NCBI RefSeq assembly: GCF_001644015.1
Contig: NZ_LUUI01000122.1
Coordinates: 1 to 52,506 of the forward strand
Source of the DNA: Methylomonas lenta
Lineage (GTDB): Bacteria > Pseudomonadota > Gammaproteobacteria > Methylococcales > Methylomonadaceae
Direction: 5' to 3'
Length of the DNA stretch: 52,506 nt
The notes beneath the pieces are model-generated. The model was not told the DNA's origin. It worked only from the letters and a program-made list of their open reading frames with translations, and did not search any database. Numbering within the stretch: position 1 is the stretch's first letter; each line of letters begins with the position of its first letter. A program made the position numbers and the translations under genes. Below, piece after piece: positions 34,575 to 43,914 of this stretch.

Positions 34575-35063
34575 ATGAATATTCATAAATCATATAAAAA
34601 TACATTTATTTCGCTACGCTATGCTTATATTATGAGCGTATTTGTTTTGCAGGCTTTAGTAAGTCAGGCATTTGCAATAGATGAATTTAACGATCATGAG
34701 GATGTTTTAAATCATGTGGCACAAGCAAGCGATGAAGAACTTGATCAATTAAGAGGCGGCTTTCTATTACCGAATGGCATCAATGTCAATTTTAATTATG
34801 AAAGTGTAGTCTCTTTAAATGGCGTGGTCAAAATGGTATCTGCATTTCAGCTGCCTGATAACGTTACTTTGCTGCAAAATGGTTTAGATAATCAGTCTCA
34901 GCAACTAAATTTATCAGCGCTTGGAACAGTCATTCAAAATAATTTAGATAATCAATTCATTCAAACGCTTAACACTGTCAATATTGAATTGAGCAATCTA
35001 AAGAATATGTCTGTAAATCATAGTGGGACGATGTTTAACGCATTAATCATGCCGAATTTATAA
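34575..35063 (+). CDS. Small exported protein with DEELDQLRGG motif
   Basis: 162 residues with an N-terminal hydrophobic segment (about 16-34, cleavage probable after AFA). Then comes an acidic stretch and SDEELDQLRGGF, a textbook double-glycine-type cleavage signal. After it FLLPNGINVNFNYESVVSLNGVVKMV is beta-strand-like, and the rest is rich in Asn and Leu. I know similar small proteins with this motif next to C39 peptidases in several gammaproteobacteria. A role as peptidase substrate or fibre accessory is inferred from context. It is 18 bases after the peptidase gene. Confidence 0.7.
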   Translation: MNIHKSYKNTFISLRYAYIMSVFVLQALVSQAFAIDEFNDHEDVLNHVAQASDEELDQLRGGFLLPNGINVNFNYESVVSLNGVVKMVSAFQLPDNVTLLQNGLDNQSQQLNLSALGTVIQNNLDNQFIQTLNTVNIELSNLKNMSVNHSGTMFNALIMPNL

Positions 35064-35199
35064 GAAAACATCTTGGAGTGAAAAAATATTTATATTTGCG
35101 TTTTTGTCTATTGTTGAATAATGGTTGATATGCTAGTCTTCAATTGAGTTGTTATTTGCATGCATAGCTTATTAAAACTATAAAAACAAGGAGAATAAA

Positions 35200-36525
35200 A
35201 TGGATTATAACTACAGTTATGTTTCCAAAAAAAAAGCGCAAAACAATCGGTTGCTTATTGTTTTTTTAAGTTTATTATTACCTTGGCATGAGGGTTTTGC
35301 TGAAGAGTTAAATAATGTTGATTTACTCAAAGAATATAAAAAGCTTTTAGCTGAACAGCAAAAAGAATTTCAGATTCAACGGAAAATCATTGCAGATCAA
35401 GGCCAAGAATTGCAACAAATGAAAGCTCGGCTTGATGCCTTGTCAAATCAAGCCCCTTCAAATAAGCAAGCAGCGGAAAATCCTAAAAAGCCCGTGGTTA
35501 CTGCCGCAGCTAGTCAGCGTTCTGCACCTCCTCCAAATCAATTACCCGATAAACCGGTCGGAAAGGATCCGACTGAACACAAAGGAATGCAACGTCCACC
35601 CGAAATTCCTCGCCTGAGCGAAACAGTAGGCGGCGTTTTGACACGCAAAGGTAAAATTGCTATCGAGCCATCCTTACAATATGGTTATAACGATAATTAT
35701 CGAGTATTTCTGGATGCCTATACCTTTATTCCGGCTATAGCGATAGGTTTAATTGACATACGGCAGATTAAACGGCACACCATGATGGCTAGTTTGGCCG
35801 CACGTTACGGTATTACCGACAGATGGGAATTTGAACTACGAATGCCTTATGTTTATCGCTCAGACTCACAGCGTTCTCGCCCCGTCGATATCAGCGCAGC
35901 TACTGACGAAACATTTAATGCCTCCGGTAGCAGCATTGGTGATCTTGAGATTGCTACACGTTATCAACTAACCAGCGGCGCAAACGGTTGGCCAATTTTA
36001 GTCGGTAACGTATTGACAACAGTACCCACAGGTAAAAGCCCATTTGATATCGAATATGTAAATGCCCAAGGCGTGCCGGGAGCGACATATCCCTCCGAAT
36101 TACCTACTGGCGTGGGCTATTTCAGTTTTCAACCTAGTATTACAGCTCTTTACCCAACCGATCCGGCGGTTTTTTTCGGCAACATTAGCTACAACTATAA
36201 TACAGAAACTAAACAGGATTTCGGCACATTCGATCCCGGCGATGCGATTGGCCTCAGTTTTGGTTTAGGATTTGGTATCAATGATCGTACCTCGTTTAGT
36301 TTAGGTTACTCACACAGACATGTTTTTACTTCTGCTGTTAATGGCGAAGAGATCGAGGGTAGTGAATTAGATATTGGACAATTTTTGGTCGGTTATTCAT
36401 TTAAATATTCCCCGCAAACAACCTTTAATTTATCTTTAGGCATTGGTACTACCGATGATGCGCAAGCTGTGAATCTAAACTTTAGGATGCCTATGACTTT
36501 TGACTTTATTTCTGCCGATTTATAG
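35200..36525 (+). CDS. FapF-like outer-membrane beta-barrel protein
   Basis: 441 residues. It has an N-terminal signal (RLLIVFLSLLLPWHEGFA) and a coiled coil (about 42-82, KKLLAEQQKEFQIQRKII and QELQQMKARLDAL). A Pro-rich linker (about 83-140) follows, then a beta-barrel of alternating strands ending MPMTFDFISADL. Trimerising coiled coil plus barrel is the plan of FapF, the secretion pore for Fap amyloid. RSRPVDISAATDETFNASG is an exposed loop. AAGGAGA precedes the ATG. It closes the locus. Function by homology of architecture, not checked by search. Confidence 0.8.
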   Translation: MDYNYSYVSKKKAQNNRLLIVFLSLLLPWHEGFAEELNNVDLLKEYKKLLAEQQKEFQIQRKIIADQGQELQQMKARLDALSNQAPSNKQAAENPKKPVVTAAASQRSAPPPNQLPDKPVGKDPTEHKGMQRPPEIPRLSETVGGVLTRKGKIAIEPSLQYGYNDNYRVFLDAYTFIPAIAIGLIDIRQIKRHTMMASLAARYGITDRWEFELRMPYVYRSDSQRSRPVDISAATDETFNASGSSIGDLEIATRYQLTSGANGWPILVGNVLTTVPTGKSPFDIEYVNAQGVPGATYPSELPTGVGYFSFQPSITALYPTDPAVFFGNISYNYNTETKQDFGTFDPGDAIGLSFGLGFGINDRTSFSLGYSHRHVFTSAVNGEEIEGSELDIGQFLVGYSFKYSPQTTFNLSLGIGTTDDAQAVNLNFRMPMTFDFISADL

Positions 36526-36526
36526 A

Positions 36527-36572
36527 GTTAACCTAACTTCGCCACCTAATAACGAAATTCCACGCTATTTCA
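36527..36572 (+). repeat. 46-bp dispersed repeat, copy 1
   Basis: Matches 52299-52344 at 40 of 46 positions, in the same orientation (shared TCTAATAACG-type core CTAATAACG and GCTATTTCA end). It lies just after the FapF-like stop and abuts the threonine aldolase stop, marking the right edge of the surface-protein locus. Confidence 0.8.
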
Positions 36573-37622
36573 CTAACCCAACATATCAATAAACTGATCA
36601 ACTTGATTCTGTTCGGTTGCAAAGCTGGTGACTAGGCGCAACAAAATTTCATTCTCTCCCAGTAGCTCTTGCTTTGAGTGTGGGGGGTTCCAGGGGTAAA
36701 AAACCGCGCCTTGTTGTTTGAGTCGGTCGGTACGATCTTTGTCGATAATGCAGAAAACCTCATTGGCCTCTGCCGGCCAGGCCAGGCGTGCATGTTTGGT
36801 GTTTAGCAGACCGTTTTGCAGGCGCTGCCCCATCAGGTTGGCATGACGGGCAAGATCCAGCCAGAGGTTGTCCTGCAGATAGGCATCAAATTGGCAGGCG
36901 ATAAAGCGGGTTTTAGAAAATAGCTGGGCGGCACGCTTGCGGATAAAGGGTAAATCTTTGGCCATTTCCGGCTGCATAAACACCAGAGCTTCTGCGCACC
37001 AACAACCGTTTTTGGTGGCGCCAAAAGAGACGATGTCGACGCCCAGTTTCCAGGTTAATTCCGCTGGGGTTAGGTTTAGCGCAACCAGTGCATTGGCCAG
37101 ACGTGCGCCGTCCATATGCAAGGGTAGTTGTTTGTGTTGGGCGATTTCAGAAATCGCCAGGATTTCATCAGGTTGGTATAAGGTGCCAATTTCGGTAGCC
37201 TGGGTGATGGATATCGCCATCGGCTGGCCGGTGTGGATAAATCCAGGCGGAAAGCGGTTAATCTCCGCCTTGAGTTTACCTGGGTCGATTTTGCCATTTT
37301 CGCCATCAACCGGGGCAAGACGGGCGCCGTGGGTGAAAAATTCCGGTGCACCGCATTCGTCTTCAATCATATGCGCTTCGCGATGACAAAAGGATACGCC
37401 TCCCGGCCGGTTAACGGCTGCCAGTGCCAGCGAATTTGCTGCAGTGCCTGTACCTACAAAAAAAACCGCCACTTCGCGTTCAAACAGCTGATTAAATTTT
37501 TGCTCAACCTCGTGATCCAGTTCGCTGGCGCCATAGGGTACGGAAAAACCCGCGGCTTCTTCATAAAGCCGGCGGGCGATGACGGGATGCGCACCCGCCC
37601 AGTTATCGGAAGCAAAGATCAT
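36573..37622 (-). CDS. Low-specificity threonine aldolase family protein
   Basis: A 349-residue PLP enzyme (fold type I, beta-eliminating lyase group) that cleaves L-threonine or L-allo-threonine to glycine and acetaldehyde. The PLP-binding Lys is in SFGATKNG; the pocket Asp is in LHMDGARLANA, and GTGTAANSLAL is the phosphate-binding loop. SVPYGASELDHEVEQKF is the family N-terminus. Length is normal. It is alone; mgtE starts a separate leftward unit. Confidence 0.88.
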   Translation of the reverse strand: MIFASDNWAGAHPVIARRLYEEAAGFSVPYGASELDHEVEQKFNQLFEREVAVFFVGTGTAANSLALAAVNRPGGVSFCHREAHMIEDECGAPEFFTHGARLAPVDGENGKIDPGKLKAEINRFPPGFIHTGQPMAISITQATEIGTLYQPDEILAISEIAQHKQLPLHMDGARLANALVALNLTPAELTWKLGVDIVSFGATKNGCWCAEALVFMQPEMAKDLPFIRKRAAQLFSKTRFIACQFDAYLQDNLWLDLARHANLMGQRLQNGLLNTKHARLAWPAEANEVFCIIDKDRTDRLKQQGAVFYPWNPPHSKQELLGENEILLRLVTSFATEQNQVDQFIDMLG

Positions 37623-37774
37623 GGCAGTAAACTCTATTGATTGAGGGGGATATTTATTACGACTATGTAATTGATTTTATAGCATGGTCGGGTAGTTAAC
37701 GTCTCCAGCCAGCTTAAACGCCATGCCACTATGCCTTTTTCGATCAACGTATTCGGCGCCTTTAGAACATCCGT

Positions 37775-39112
37775 TTATAGCAGAAACGCTGTGCCTAATC
37801 CCAAAAAAGCCACAAAACCTATCACATCAGTAACAGTCGTCAAAATAACCGAGCCGGAGAGTGCCGGGTCTATATTGAATCGATCCAGGATAATCGGAAT
37901 CAAAACGCCGGAGACGGCTGCTGCCAGGATATTCATCACAATTGCCGCAGCCATCACCAGCCCAATGCCGACGCTACTAAACCAGAGTGCGGTGATACAG
38001 CCAATCACCAAAGCCCAAAGCAAACCATTCAGTCCACCGACTTTGATTTCTTTGAGTAACAACGGCAATACGTTACCTTTTGAAATTTGGCCTAATGCGA
38101 TGCCGCGGACTATCAATGTTAAGGTTTGGCTGCCAGCGATGCCACCCATGGAAGCAACTACCGGCATTAACACCGCCAAGGCTACCACTTGCTGTAAAGT
38201 GGCTTCGTATAAGCCAATTGCCCAGGATGCTAAAAAGGCAGTGAGTAAATTAATCCCCAGCCAGGTTGCCCGGCGCGTGGAGCTGCGAAACACTGGCGCG
38301 AACAAATCCTCATCTTCATCCATGCCCGCGGTTGCCATCAACTGACTTTCGTAAGAATCGCGGGTGATTTCTAGCGCCAAACGCAGGGTCAATCTGCCTA
38401 ATAGTCGTTCATTGGTGCCCAGCACGGGGAGTGTCATCAGGCCAGAGTGCTCCATTTTTTCAGTGGCATCCACCAAATAGTTGTCCGCAGAAATGGTAAT
38501 CGGATCTTCTATGCATAGCTCTATTAGCAGCGTTTCCGGGGTAGCCTGATAAATAGCCTGTAGTGGCACAGTGCCGACATAGATGCCTTTATGCTGAATC
38601 AAATAGATACAATCGGTGTATTCAGGAAAGCTACGTTTCAGTTTTTGCAACGCCAGTTTTACATTGGCGGTGCGCGGTAATATGAGTAGTTCGTGGTCTA
38701 CATAACGGCCGATTTGGTCGTCTTCGTATTGGGTGGATACTTCATAATAACGCCGCTGATTGTTTTTCATGCTTTGCAGCGCAGTAGCGACGGCGTCTTC
38801 GGATAAAGACTCTGCCAGCTCTATCAAATCTTCGGCATGCAGATCGGTTAACAAAGCTTGTAATTGGTCTTTCGACAAACTCTTGAAAATGGTTTGTCGT
38901 GGTTCGGCGCGCATGGCAACCAATACGTCGATCTGATCGGCATCAGGCACTTGTTGCCAGCGATCAAAACGTTCGTGCAGAGGTAAAGACTCCAGTAATA
39001 GGGCTAACTCGCTGCTTTCCAGTTCCTCGATGGCTACTTCGAAAATGGCTTTTTGCTCGTTATCTTCAGCAGCAATCAAACGTTCTAATAAATGGCTGAT
39101 TTCTTCTTGCAC
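37775..39112 (-). CDS. mgtE: MgtE-type magnesium transporter
   Basis: A 445-residue magnesium channel. It has an acidic N domain (residues 1-125, with MRAEPRQTIFKSL and DLIELAESLSEDA) and two CBS domains (about 135-255, ending TLRLALEITRDSYE). Five spans follow, with the conserved ASMGGIAGSQTLTLIVRGIALG and VILTTVTDVIGF motifs, in which Asp coordinates Mg2+. It starts with GTG after AGGAG. No magnesium riboswitch could be recognised in 39113-39379, which appears empty apart from a short A-run. Confidence 0.94.
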   Translation of the reverse strand: MQEEISHLLERLIAAEDNEQKAIFEVAIEELESSELALLLESLPLHERFDRWQQVPDADQIDVLVAMRAEPRQTIFKSLSKDQLQALLTDLHAEDLIELAESLSEDAVATALQSMKNNQRRYYEVSTQYEDDQIGRYVDHELLILPRTANVKLALQKLKRSFPEYTDCIYLIQHKGIYVGTVPLQAIYQATPETLLIELCIEDPITISADNYLVDATEKMEHSGLMTLPVLGTNERLLGRLTLRLALEITRDSYESQLMATAGMDEDEDLFAPVFRSSTRRATWLGINLLTAFLASWAIGLYEATLQQVVALAVLMPVVASMGGIAGSQTLTLIVRGIALGQISKGNVLPLLLKEIKVGGLNGLLWALVIGCITALWFSSVGIGLVMAAAIVMNILAAAVSGVLIPIILDRFNIDPALSGSVILTTVTDVIGFVAFLGLGTAFLL

Positions 39113-39379
39113 GTATGTTTCTCCTTCAGTAAGAGAGACATACTAGCGGAATTTAAGCATACGCTTAGTTTTTGCTGATATTTCATCAAAGCTAAGCGTG
39201 AAGGCCGCGCTGGAGTAGTTGTAATCTTATGAATTAGATATAAAAAAAAAGCAGCTGAGGGCTTGTAGGAGGTAGAGAATTATGAGTATTCCGTGGGTTA
39301 AACCGTCCCTGTTTAGTATGAGCTCAATAACAACCGTTTGACGCCCATAAGCTCGCAGGATGATTTTTTTACAGAATCT

Positions 39380-40579
39380 TTAGTCGAATACTTCATTACC
39401 CGTCGGTTCCAGATGGGTGGTTTGATTCATCTGCTGGCGGAATTTGGATAACTCAAAATACAATTTAAACCGTGCCCGATTAAGATTGCCTAGTGGCCGA
39501 TGTTCTGGCAGACAATGCCAGGGATTCATTTTCAGGCGTTTGGTAAATTCGACTAAGGCTTCCGATTCAAATTGCTGTTTGGGGATATGCACAGTAGCGA
39601 CGGGAATAAACGGAGATAATCTTTCCGGCCAGCTTACTGAACTATCTTCGATGGGCATTAAATGTGGATCGGTTTGTAGCTGAATCATTAGATCAAATTC
39701 CACATCTTGCTCGCTGAGGGTTTTGCTCAAATTTTGCCGTAAATAATTGAAAGGCACTTTCCCAAACGGTAGACCGGGTATGCGGGATACGACTTTGGTT
39801 TTCGGCACAAAGGAATACATCACGGCCTGGCCTTCGCCCAGCAGGTAAGGTGTGCAACTCCAATAGCGTTTGTTCAGCGGGTTGGTCTGGGTTTCATTCC
39901 ACAGGCTTTGCATAAACATATCCAGCAGATGGGAATCGAACGGATTCAGGAAATAGTAAAGCGTCATATCCACCAAGCTCCAGTATTGCAACTTGGCATT
40001 TTCCCGGGTGTTGGGGGTGACAAAGGTCGGTCCGCCGCTGGTGGTAATAATGTCCTGGGTAAACTTTTCTTCATCCATCAGTTTTTCACCCGGTACATCC
40101 ATTAATTTAACCGCCATGCTCATAAAGCCGACATCTTGAATATCCGAGGGTACGTTCGGACCAGGGCCTGCATAGCGTACATAGGCAGGGTAACTACGCG
40201 GATTTGCAAAAATGCCTATGCGGCAATGCGCCGGTATATCCTCACGTATGGTTACCGTTGCCTTTACTACACCATGGGTTTTGGTGTTGCCGCCACGCTC
40301 ATAGCCGCCCGGTTTGAAACGTCCGCGCATCTGATCGGCCATTTGATCGATAATGTTGTTCAGGCTGGCTTCTTCATCAGGGTCGAATGTTTCCTCGGCT
40401 ATCTTTAGGCCTTGGTCTTTGCGGCGTAGGTTAATGAAGTACTGTACCAATCGAACCATAGGCGCTCGAAACAGCGCGTTCAACTGCGGCCGAAACCAGG
40501 GTTCAAACCGGCGCTCGATATACAGTAGTTGCAGTAAAAATCGGTGAATGGCTTTCAATAGGCAAGTCTTGATCGTCAT
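39380..40579 (-). CDS. Catalase-related haem protein (with distal His)
   Basis: 399 residues, cytoplasmic. The catalase-superfamily core is visible. A probable distal His is in KTHGVVKATVTI. NPRSYPAYVRYAGPG and GFMSMAVKLMDVPG fill the usual core strands. NPWHCLPEHRPLGNLNR precedes the proximal RFKLY (RxxxY haem-ligand motif). It is shorter than true catalases and lacks the C-terminal domain, like the catalase-related allene oxide synthase/hydroperoxide-metabolising group. Last gene of the operon, ATGA overlap with the DyP gene. Peroxide or fatty-acid-hydroperoxide metabolism is inferred. Confidence 0.75.
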   Translation of the reverse strand: MTIKTCLLKAIHRFLLQLLYIERRFEPWFRPQLNALFRAPMVRLVQYFINLRRKDQGLKIAEETFDPDEEASLNNIIDQMADQMRGRFKPGGYERGGNTKTHGVVKATVTIREDIPAHCRIGIFANPRSYPAYVRYAGPGPNVPSDIQDVGFMSMAVKLMDVPGEKLMDEEKFTQDIITTSGGPTFVTPNTRENAKLQYWSLVDMTLYYFLNPFDSHLLDMFMQSLWNETQTNPLNKRYWSCTPYLLGEGQAVMYSFVPKTKVVSRIPGLPFGKVPFNYLRQNLSKTLSEQDVEFDLMIQLQTDPHLMPIEDSSVSWPERLSPFIPVATVHIPKQQFESEALVEFTKRLKMNPWHCLPEHRPLGNLNRARFKLYFELSKFRQQMNQTTHLEPTGNEVFD

Positions 40580-42093
40580 GCTGAATGTCCTCTTCCTGTG
40601 CTAGGCAAACTTGCAAGATATTTAAGTGCGCTCAGCCCTGGCATAAAAAAATAAGCACCACCACGCACACTAATAAACTGTGGAAGATGACAGGTTTCCC
40701 GGACCGGACCGGATGGATCGGGGCGCTGGAATCGATCGGTGCTGTTACCATCGTTTAACGGATTGCGATGAGCCAATAGCGGATCTCTCTCGTTTTGTAG
40801 ACCGGCAAATTTACTATTGACCAGCCAGGCATTTTGCACAAACTCAAATTGCCGGGAGATATTGGCTACCAGGCAAATAAATTGCAGGCCGCGTTCGGCA
40901 ATCAGCGCATCGGGTTTGCTGGCATCTGCTGGAGACAATGGTGGGCCGTAAGTTCGCCCGCGGCGTAATAAGCGATGAAAACGACTGGATGCCACTAAAT
41001 CATCATTCGGATGTTTTAATCCAAAGCCTAAAATTCTGATCAGCCGAGTCCATAAACCCGTCACACCAGCGGGCAAATCACCAGTACGCGGATTAGCTCG
41101 GCGAATATGCGCACCAATGGGACAAACATTTCCACGAGGATCGCCGACATAATTAAACTGATTGAGTTGGTCGTCGACCGGAACGCCAGGGATTTTTTCG
41201 ACACCTGTTGGCATCAACGGCGCATCGTTCAGCTGTCGTCCAACCATGGCAGCGGCAAGCTGCTCGGGGGCACCATCCGTGGCTTTATTGAGAAATTGCC
41301 AAAAACCCGGCACATCCTGATCCAGCTGCCGTAACACAAGATAGCTGCCGTTGCGGGCAAAATCTTTTAAGGCCGGCTGATCTTCTGCAATCGGTAAAAC
41401 GGCTGCCAGAGCATCGGTTTGCGGATCGATTAACGGCCTTACCGTGTACTGTTTGTATTCGTTAGGATAGCCAAGCACTATTTCGCCTGGTGCCAGCCAA
41501 TTGGAATACTCTGCGCGTTGATGGGTGTCGGTAGATTGTCGGTTTGCCCAGTCTATGTTCGGCTGGCTAATGCCATCGGCAAATCCAAAAGGTTCACGCT
41601 TACCCATGTCTTGAGTCGGTAACTGGCTTATTAGTTGAAACGCCGCAGTAAATAACGTGTCTTCAACTTGTTTACGCCAGGCAGCTATGCCATCGGATTC
41701 AGCATATAGCAGCAATAAAACATGCGGCACCTGCTGGCTATCGCCACCCCATTCCCAGTATGCCGGTGCATTGACGCCGATGTCGCCTAAACGGCGGGAA
41801 CGACTTTCGTCGCCGGTCATACCGGTTATGAACTCATCGGAAAAACCCTCAATCAGTGCTTCTTGCAGCCCGATGGCTCGCAATCCGGCAACTGAAAAAG
41901 CAATATGCAAAGCTGTTTGCGGTCTTGGTGTTGTTTCGATAGCGCTGGTTACCCGGGCGTTGCTTAACCACTGTTTAGCCGCATTTGCATCGACAATATT
42001 CAATAATAGAAAGCAGGTTTCTGATAATTGTCCATGCCCAAAACGTAGCAATCCCTGCAAGTCGTCAAATTTAAATTCGTTGGAATATTTCAT
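40576..42093 (-). CDS. DyP-type peroxidase
   Basis: A haem peroxidase of about 505 residues of the dye-decolourising family. Hallmarks are GFADGISQP (the GxxDG motif with catalytic Asp), the distal Arg in GSYLVLRQLDQD, and the proximal haem His in PIGAHIRRANPR. Two ferredoxin-like half domains are expected. No signal peptide. The start at 42093 (AGGGA upstream) is preferred to the ATG at 42147, which overlaps the previous gene. It sits within the alpha-dioxygenase-like operon; reduction of lipid hydroperoxides is a reasonable but untested role. Confidence 0.9.
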   Translation of the reverse strand: MKYSNEFKFDDLQGLLRFGHGQLSETCFLLLNIVDANAAKQWLSNARVTSAIETTPRPQTALHIAFSVAGLRAIGLQEALIEGFSDEFITGMTGDESRSRRLGDIGVNAPAYWEWGGDSQQVPHVLLLLYAESDGIAAWRKQVEDTLFTAAFQLISQLPTQDMGKREPFGFADGISQPNIDWANRQSTDTHQRAEYSNWLAPGEIVLGYPNEYKQYTVRPLIDPQTDALAAVLPIAEDQPALKDFARNGSYLVLRQLDQDVPGFWQFLNKATDGAPEQLAAAMVGRQLNDAPLMPTGVEKIPGVPVDDQLNQFNYVGDPRGNVCPIGAHIRRANPRTGDLPAGVTGLWTRLIRILGFGLKHPNDDLVASSRFHRLLRRGRTYGPPLSPADASKPDALIAERGLQFICLVANISRQFEFVQNAWLVNSKFAGLQNERDPLLAHRNPLNDGNSTDRFQRPDPSGPVRETCHLPQFISVRGGAYFFMPGLSALKYLASLPSTGRGHSA

Positions 42094-42109
42094 CTTGCTG
42101 ATTCCCTGC

Positions 42110-43417
42110 TTAGATTTCACTGAGCCATGCGCGGATTTCTTCGTCATTGTGCTGACGAATTTCCACTCCCTTGCGAATGCGGGAATTGCGGGCCAGATCG
42201 GTAGCCGTCAAATCAGGATAAGCTTTGTACCAGACTTCGGAAGGGATTTGATGCCGGCGTTGGGTGTATTTGAATTGCTGCTCGCGTTCCGCGCCATCTT
42301 TCAGTATCCAGCGGGTGGTTGGGTAACCGATGGCGCAACTAAAGGCGGCATTTAATCCCCAGCCGGCTTTGTTGATGAAATCGTCCATATAACTCTCGTG
42401 GCTGCCATCGTAATTGCTGGCGAAAAAAGCCCGACGGTTGTCATCCATGAACACCCAGCGGGCAAAATGTATGGTTTTGATCCGGGTCAGGAAACCGTGG
42501 TTGTAGATGTGCCGTGCCACATAATCGGTCAACAGCAGCAAAAACTTGAACGTCAGCAAGCGAAACAGCCCCGGCTTGACATCGCCAAACACATTAAACT
42601 GGTTGCTGACGTCGTGGTCTTCCAGCAAAGCCAAGGCTTTAATGTGCTCTCTATCCGGGCGGATGAATAGTTCGGGGTCGGAACGCTCCAACATACGCAG
42701 GCGTAATGCAAAAAAAGGCGCCAAGATCAGGAATAACGGTGATAACAGCAATAATATCAACGGTATCCCGATCTTGTGCAGCCGGTTCCGAATTCGCCAA
42801 CACCAAGGTGTTGGTTGCTCCGGAGTCAGTTTGAGGAGGCCAGCGTATTTTTGCATTTCTACATGCGATAAAAGTTTTTGCCGTAAAGCGCGGGGATTTT
42901 GCTTGCCGACTTCAGTGACAGCTTCTTGCAGGTAATCGATCAAACAACCATGCAAAGCCGCTTCTTCATGCACTTGCACGACGGTGCGGCCCAACCAGTT
43001 AATGTAATTGGCGGCAGGCTTGATGTTATGTGCTTTCATCCATTGCAGCAGCGTTCTGCTATTGGCATCCGGAAAGCCTTCGCAATATGAAAACAATATT
43101 TCTAAACCGGCTCCAGCGTACTTGACCAGTTCTGCCAGAAATGCATCTCTGTTGCCATCGCAATCACCAATGAATGCCAAGGCTGGCTGCCAGGGGTAGG
43201 GGGGCTTGCCATAAGCCCTAATATCATTGGCGGTAATTGCCTCAATGATGACAAAGCGAGCCATATGCAGGCGTTCAAAACGGCCGAATGGTACTAACGC
43301 ATTATCAGGGTCGGCAAGGCCTATGCTTTTGTTCATGCCAGCCAACAAGTCACGTAATGCGGCTAACTGTCCTTCACGCACCGTAGCGACAATCATGAAG
43401 TTGGATTGGGGTGTCAT
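42110..43417 (-). CDS. Unknown membrane protein with duplicated half-domain
   Basis: About 435 residues; not recognised. Two similar segments are visible: residues about 50-120 (LHMARFVIIEA, FIGDCDG, AGAGLEILFSYCEGFP) and about 325-385 (IHFARWVFMDD, FFASNYDG, AGWGLNAAFSCAIGYP). Between them lies a central hydrophobic stretch (IGIPLILLLLSPLFLILAPF). The pattern H-x-A-R, then D/Y-DG and AGxGL, suggests a repeated ferredoxin-like alpha/beta fold of the type found in DyP and chlorite dismutase. Its neighbour is the DyP gene (16-base gap). ATG at 43417 chosen; the open frame to 43426 begins with TTG. Confidence 0.55.
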   Translation of the reverse strand: MTPQSNFMIVATVREGQLAALRDLLAGMNKSIGLADPDNALVPFGRFERLHMARFVIIEAITANDIRAYGKPPYPWQPALAFIGDCDGNRDAFLAELVKYAGAGLEILFSYCEGFPDANSRTLLQWMKAHNIKPAANYINWLGRTVVQVHEEAALHGCLIDYLQEAVTEVGKQNPRALRQKLLSHVEMQKYAGLLKLTPEQPTPWCWRIRNRLHKIGIPLILLLLSPLFLILAPFFALRLRMLERSDPELFIRPDREHIKALALLEDHDVSNQFNVFGDVKPGLFRLLTFKFLLLLTDYVARHIYNHGFLTRIKTIHFARWVFMDDNRRAFFASNYDGSHESYMDDFINKAGWGLNAAFSCAIGYPTTRWILKDGAEREQQFKYTQRRHQIPSEVWYKAYPDLTATDLARNSRIRKGVEIRQHNDEEIRAWLSEI

Positions 43418-43457
43418 GCTAGCCAACTTGTTAAGTTAAACATGCTAAAACACCTTG

Positions 43458-43910
43458 CTAGCTAGTTTTGCGCGTCAAGGCAAAATCCAGGATACGCTTT
43501 TTACCCCACCAGACCTTGCCCAAATACACACCCGGTTCGATTTCGCGAATCTCGTCGCGGATGGCTTTGGCAAAAAACGAAGTTTTGGCATAATCGATGA
43601 CGATGGTGTCTTTTTGATCCAGCCAGCTTTTATCGATATAGACTTTGGCGACGATAAACGTCAGGCTGAATGCGGTAATTTTATTAACCAGCACACCTGC
43701 CTGTCCGCCGGGGCAAAACAAATCAAACCGCTTACCCTGCCAGGCATACACACCTGCAAAAAACGCCACCAGTTTGGCAAACATGGAACCGGCCAGAATC
43801 GCGGTGCCTTGGGTGTCGCCATCCGGAATCTGACCGGGTGTGGCATTCAGATAAATTTCATCCAGTTCTTCCCGTGTTTTACTTAACCAGCTATTGACGG
43901 TGTCGTTCAT
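43458..43910 (-). CDS. Conserved small protein of the alpha-dioxygenase cluster
   Basis: 150 residues, no signal peptide, function unknown. N-terminal helix (TREELDEIYLNATPGQIPDG), a Gly/Ala-rich part with GTAILAGSMFAKLV, and a beta-rich C-terminal half with WQGKRFDLFCPGG, IVIDYAKTSF, IRDEIREIEPGVYLGKVW. The final strand motif PGVYLG resembles lipid- or ligand-binding beta-barrels, which would suit a fatty-acid pathway, but no family can be named. Strong AAGGAG site; four bases from the catalase-related gene upstream. Confidence 0.6.
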   Translation of the reverse strand: MNDTVNSWLSKTREELDEIYLNATPGQIPDGDTQGTAILAGSMFAKLVAFFAGVYAWQGKRFDLFCPGGQAGVLVNKITAFSLTFIVAKVYIDKSWLDQKDTIVIDYAKTSFFAKAIRDEIREIEPGVYLGKVWWGKKRILDFALTRKTS

Positions 43911-43914
43911 GTTG

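Noticed and set aside
39113-39379. Magnesium riboswitch upstream of mgtE
   Set aside because: No recognisable M-box or ykkC-like structure could be read in the 267 bases.
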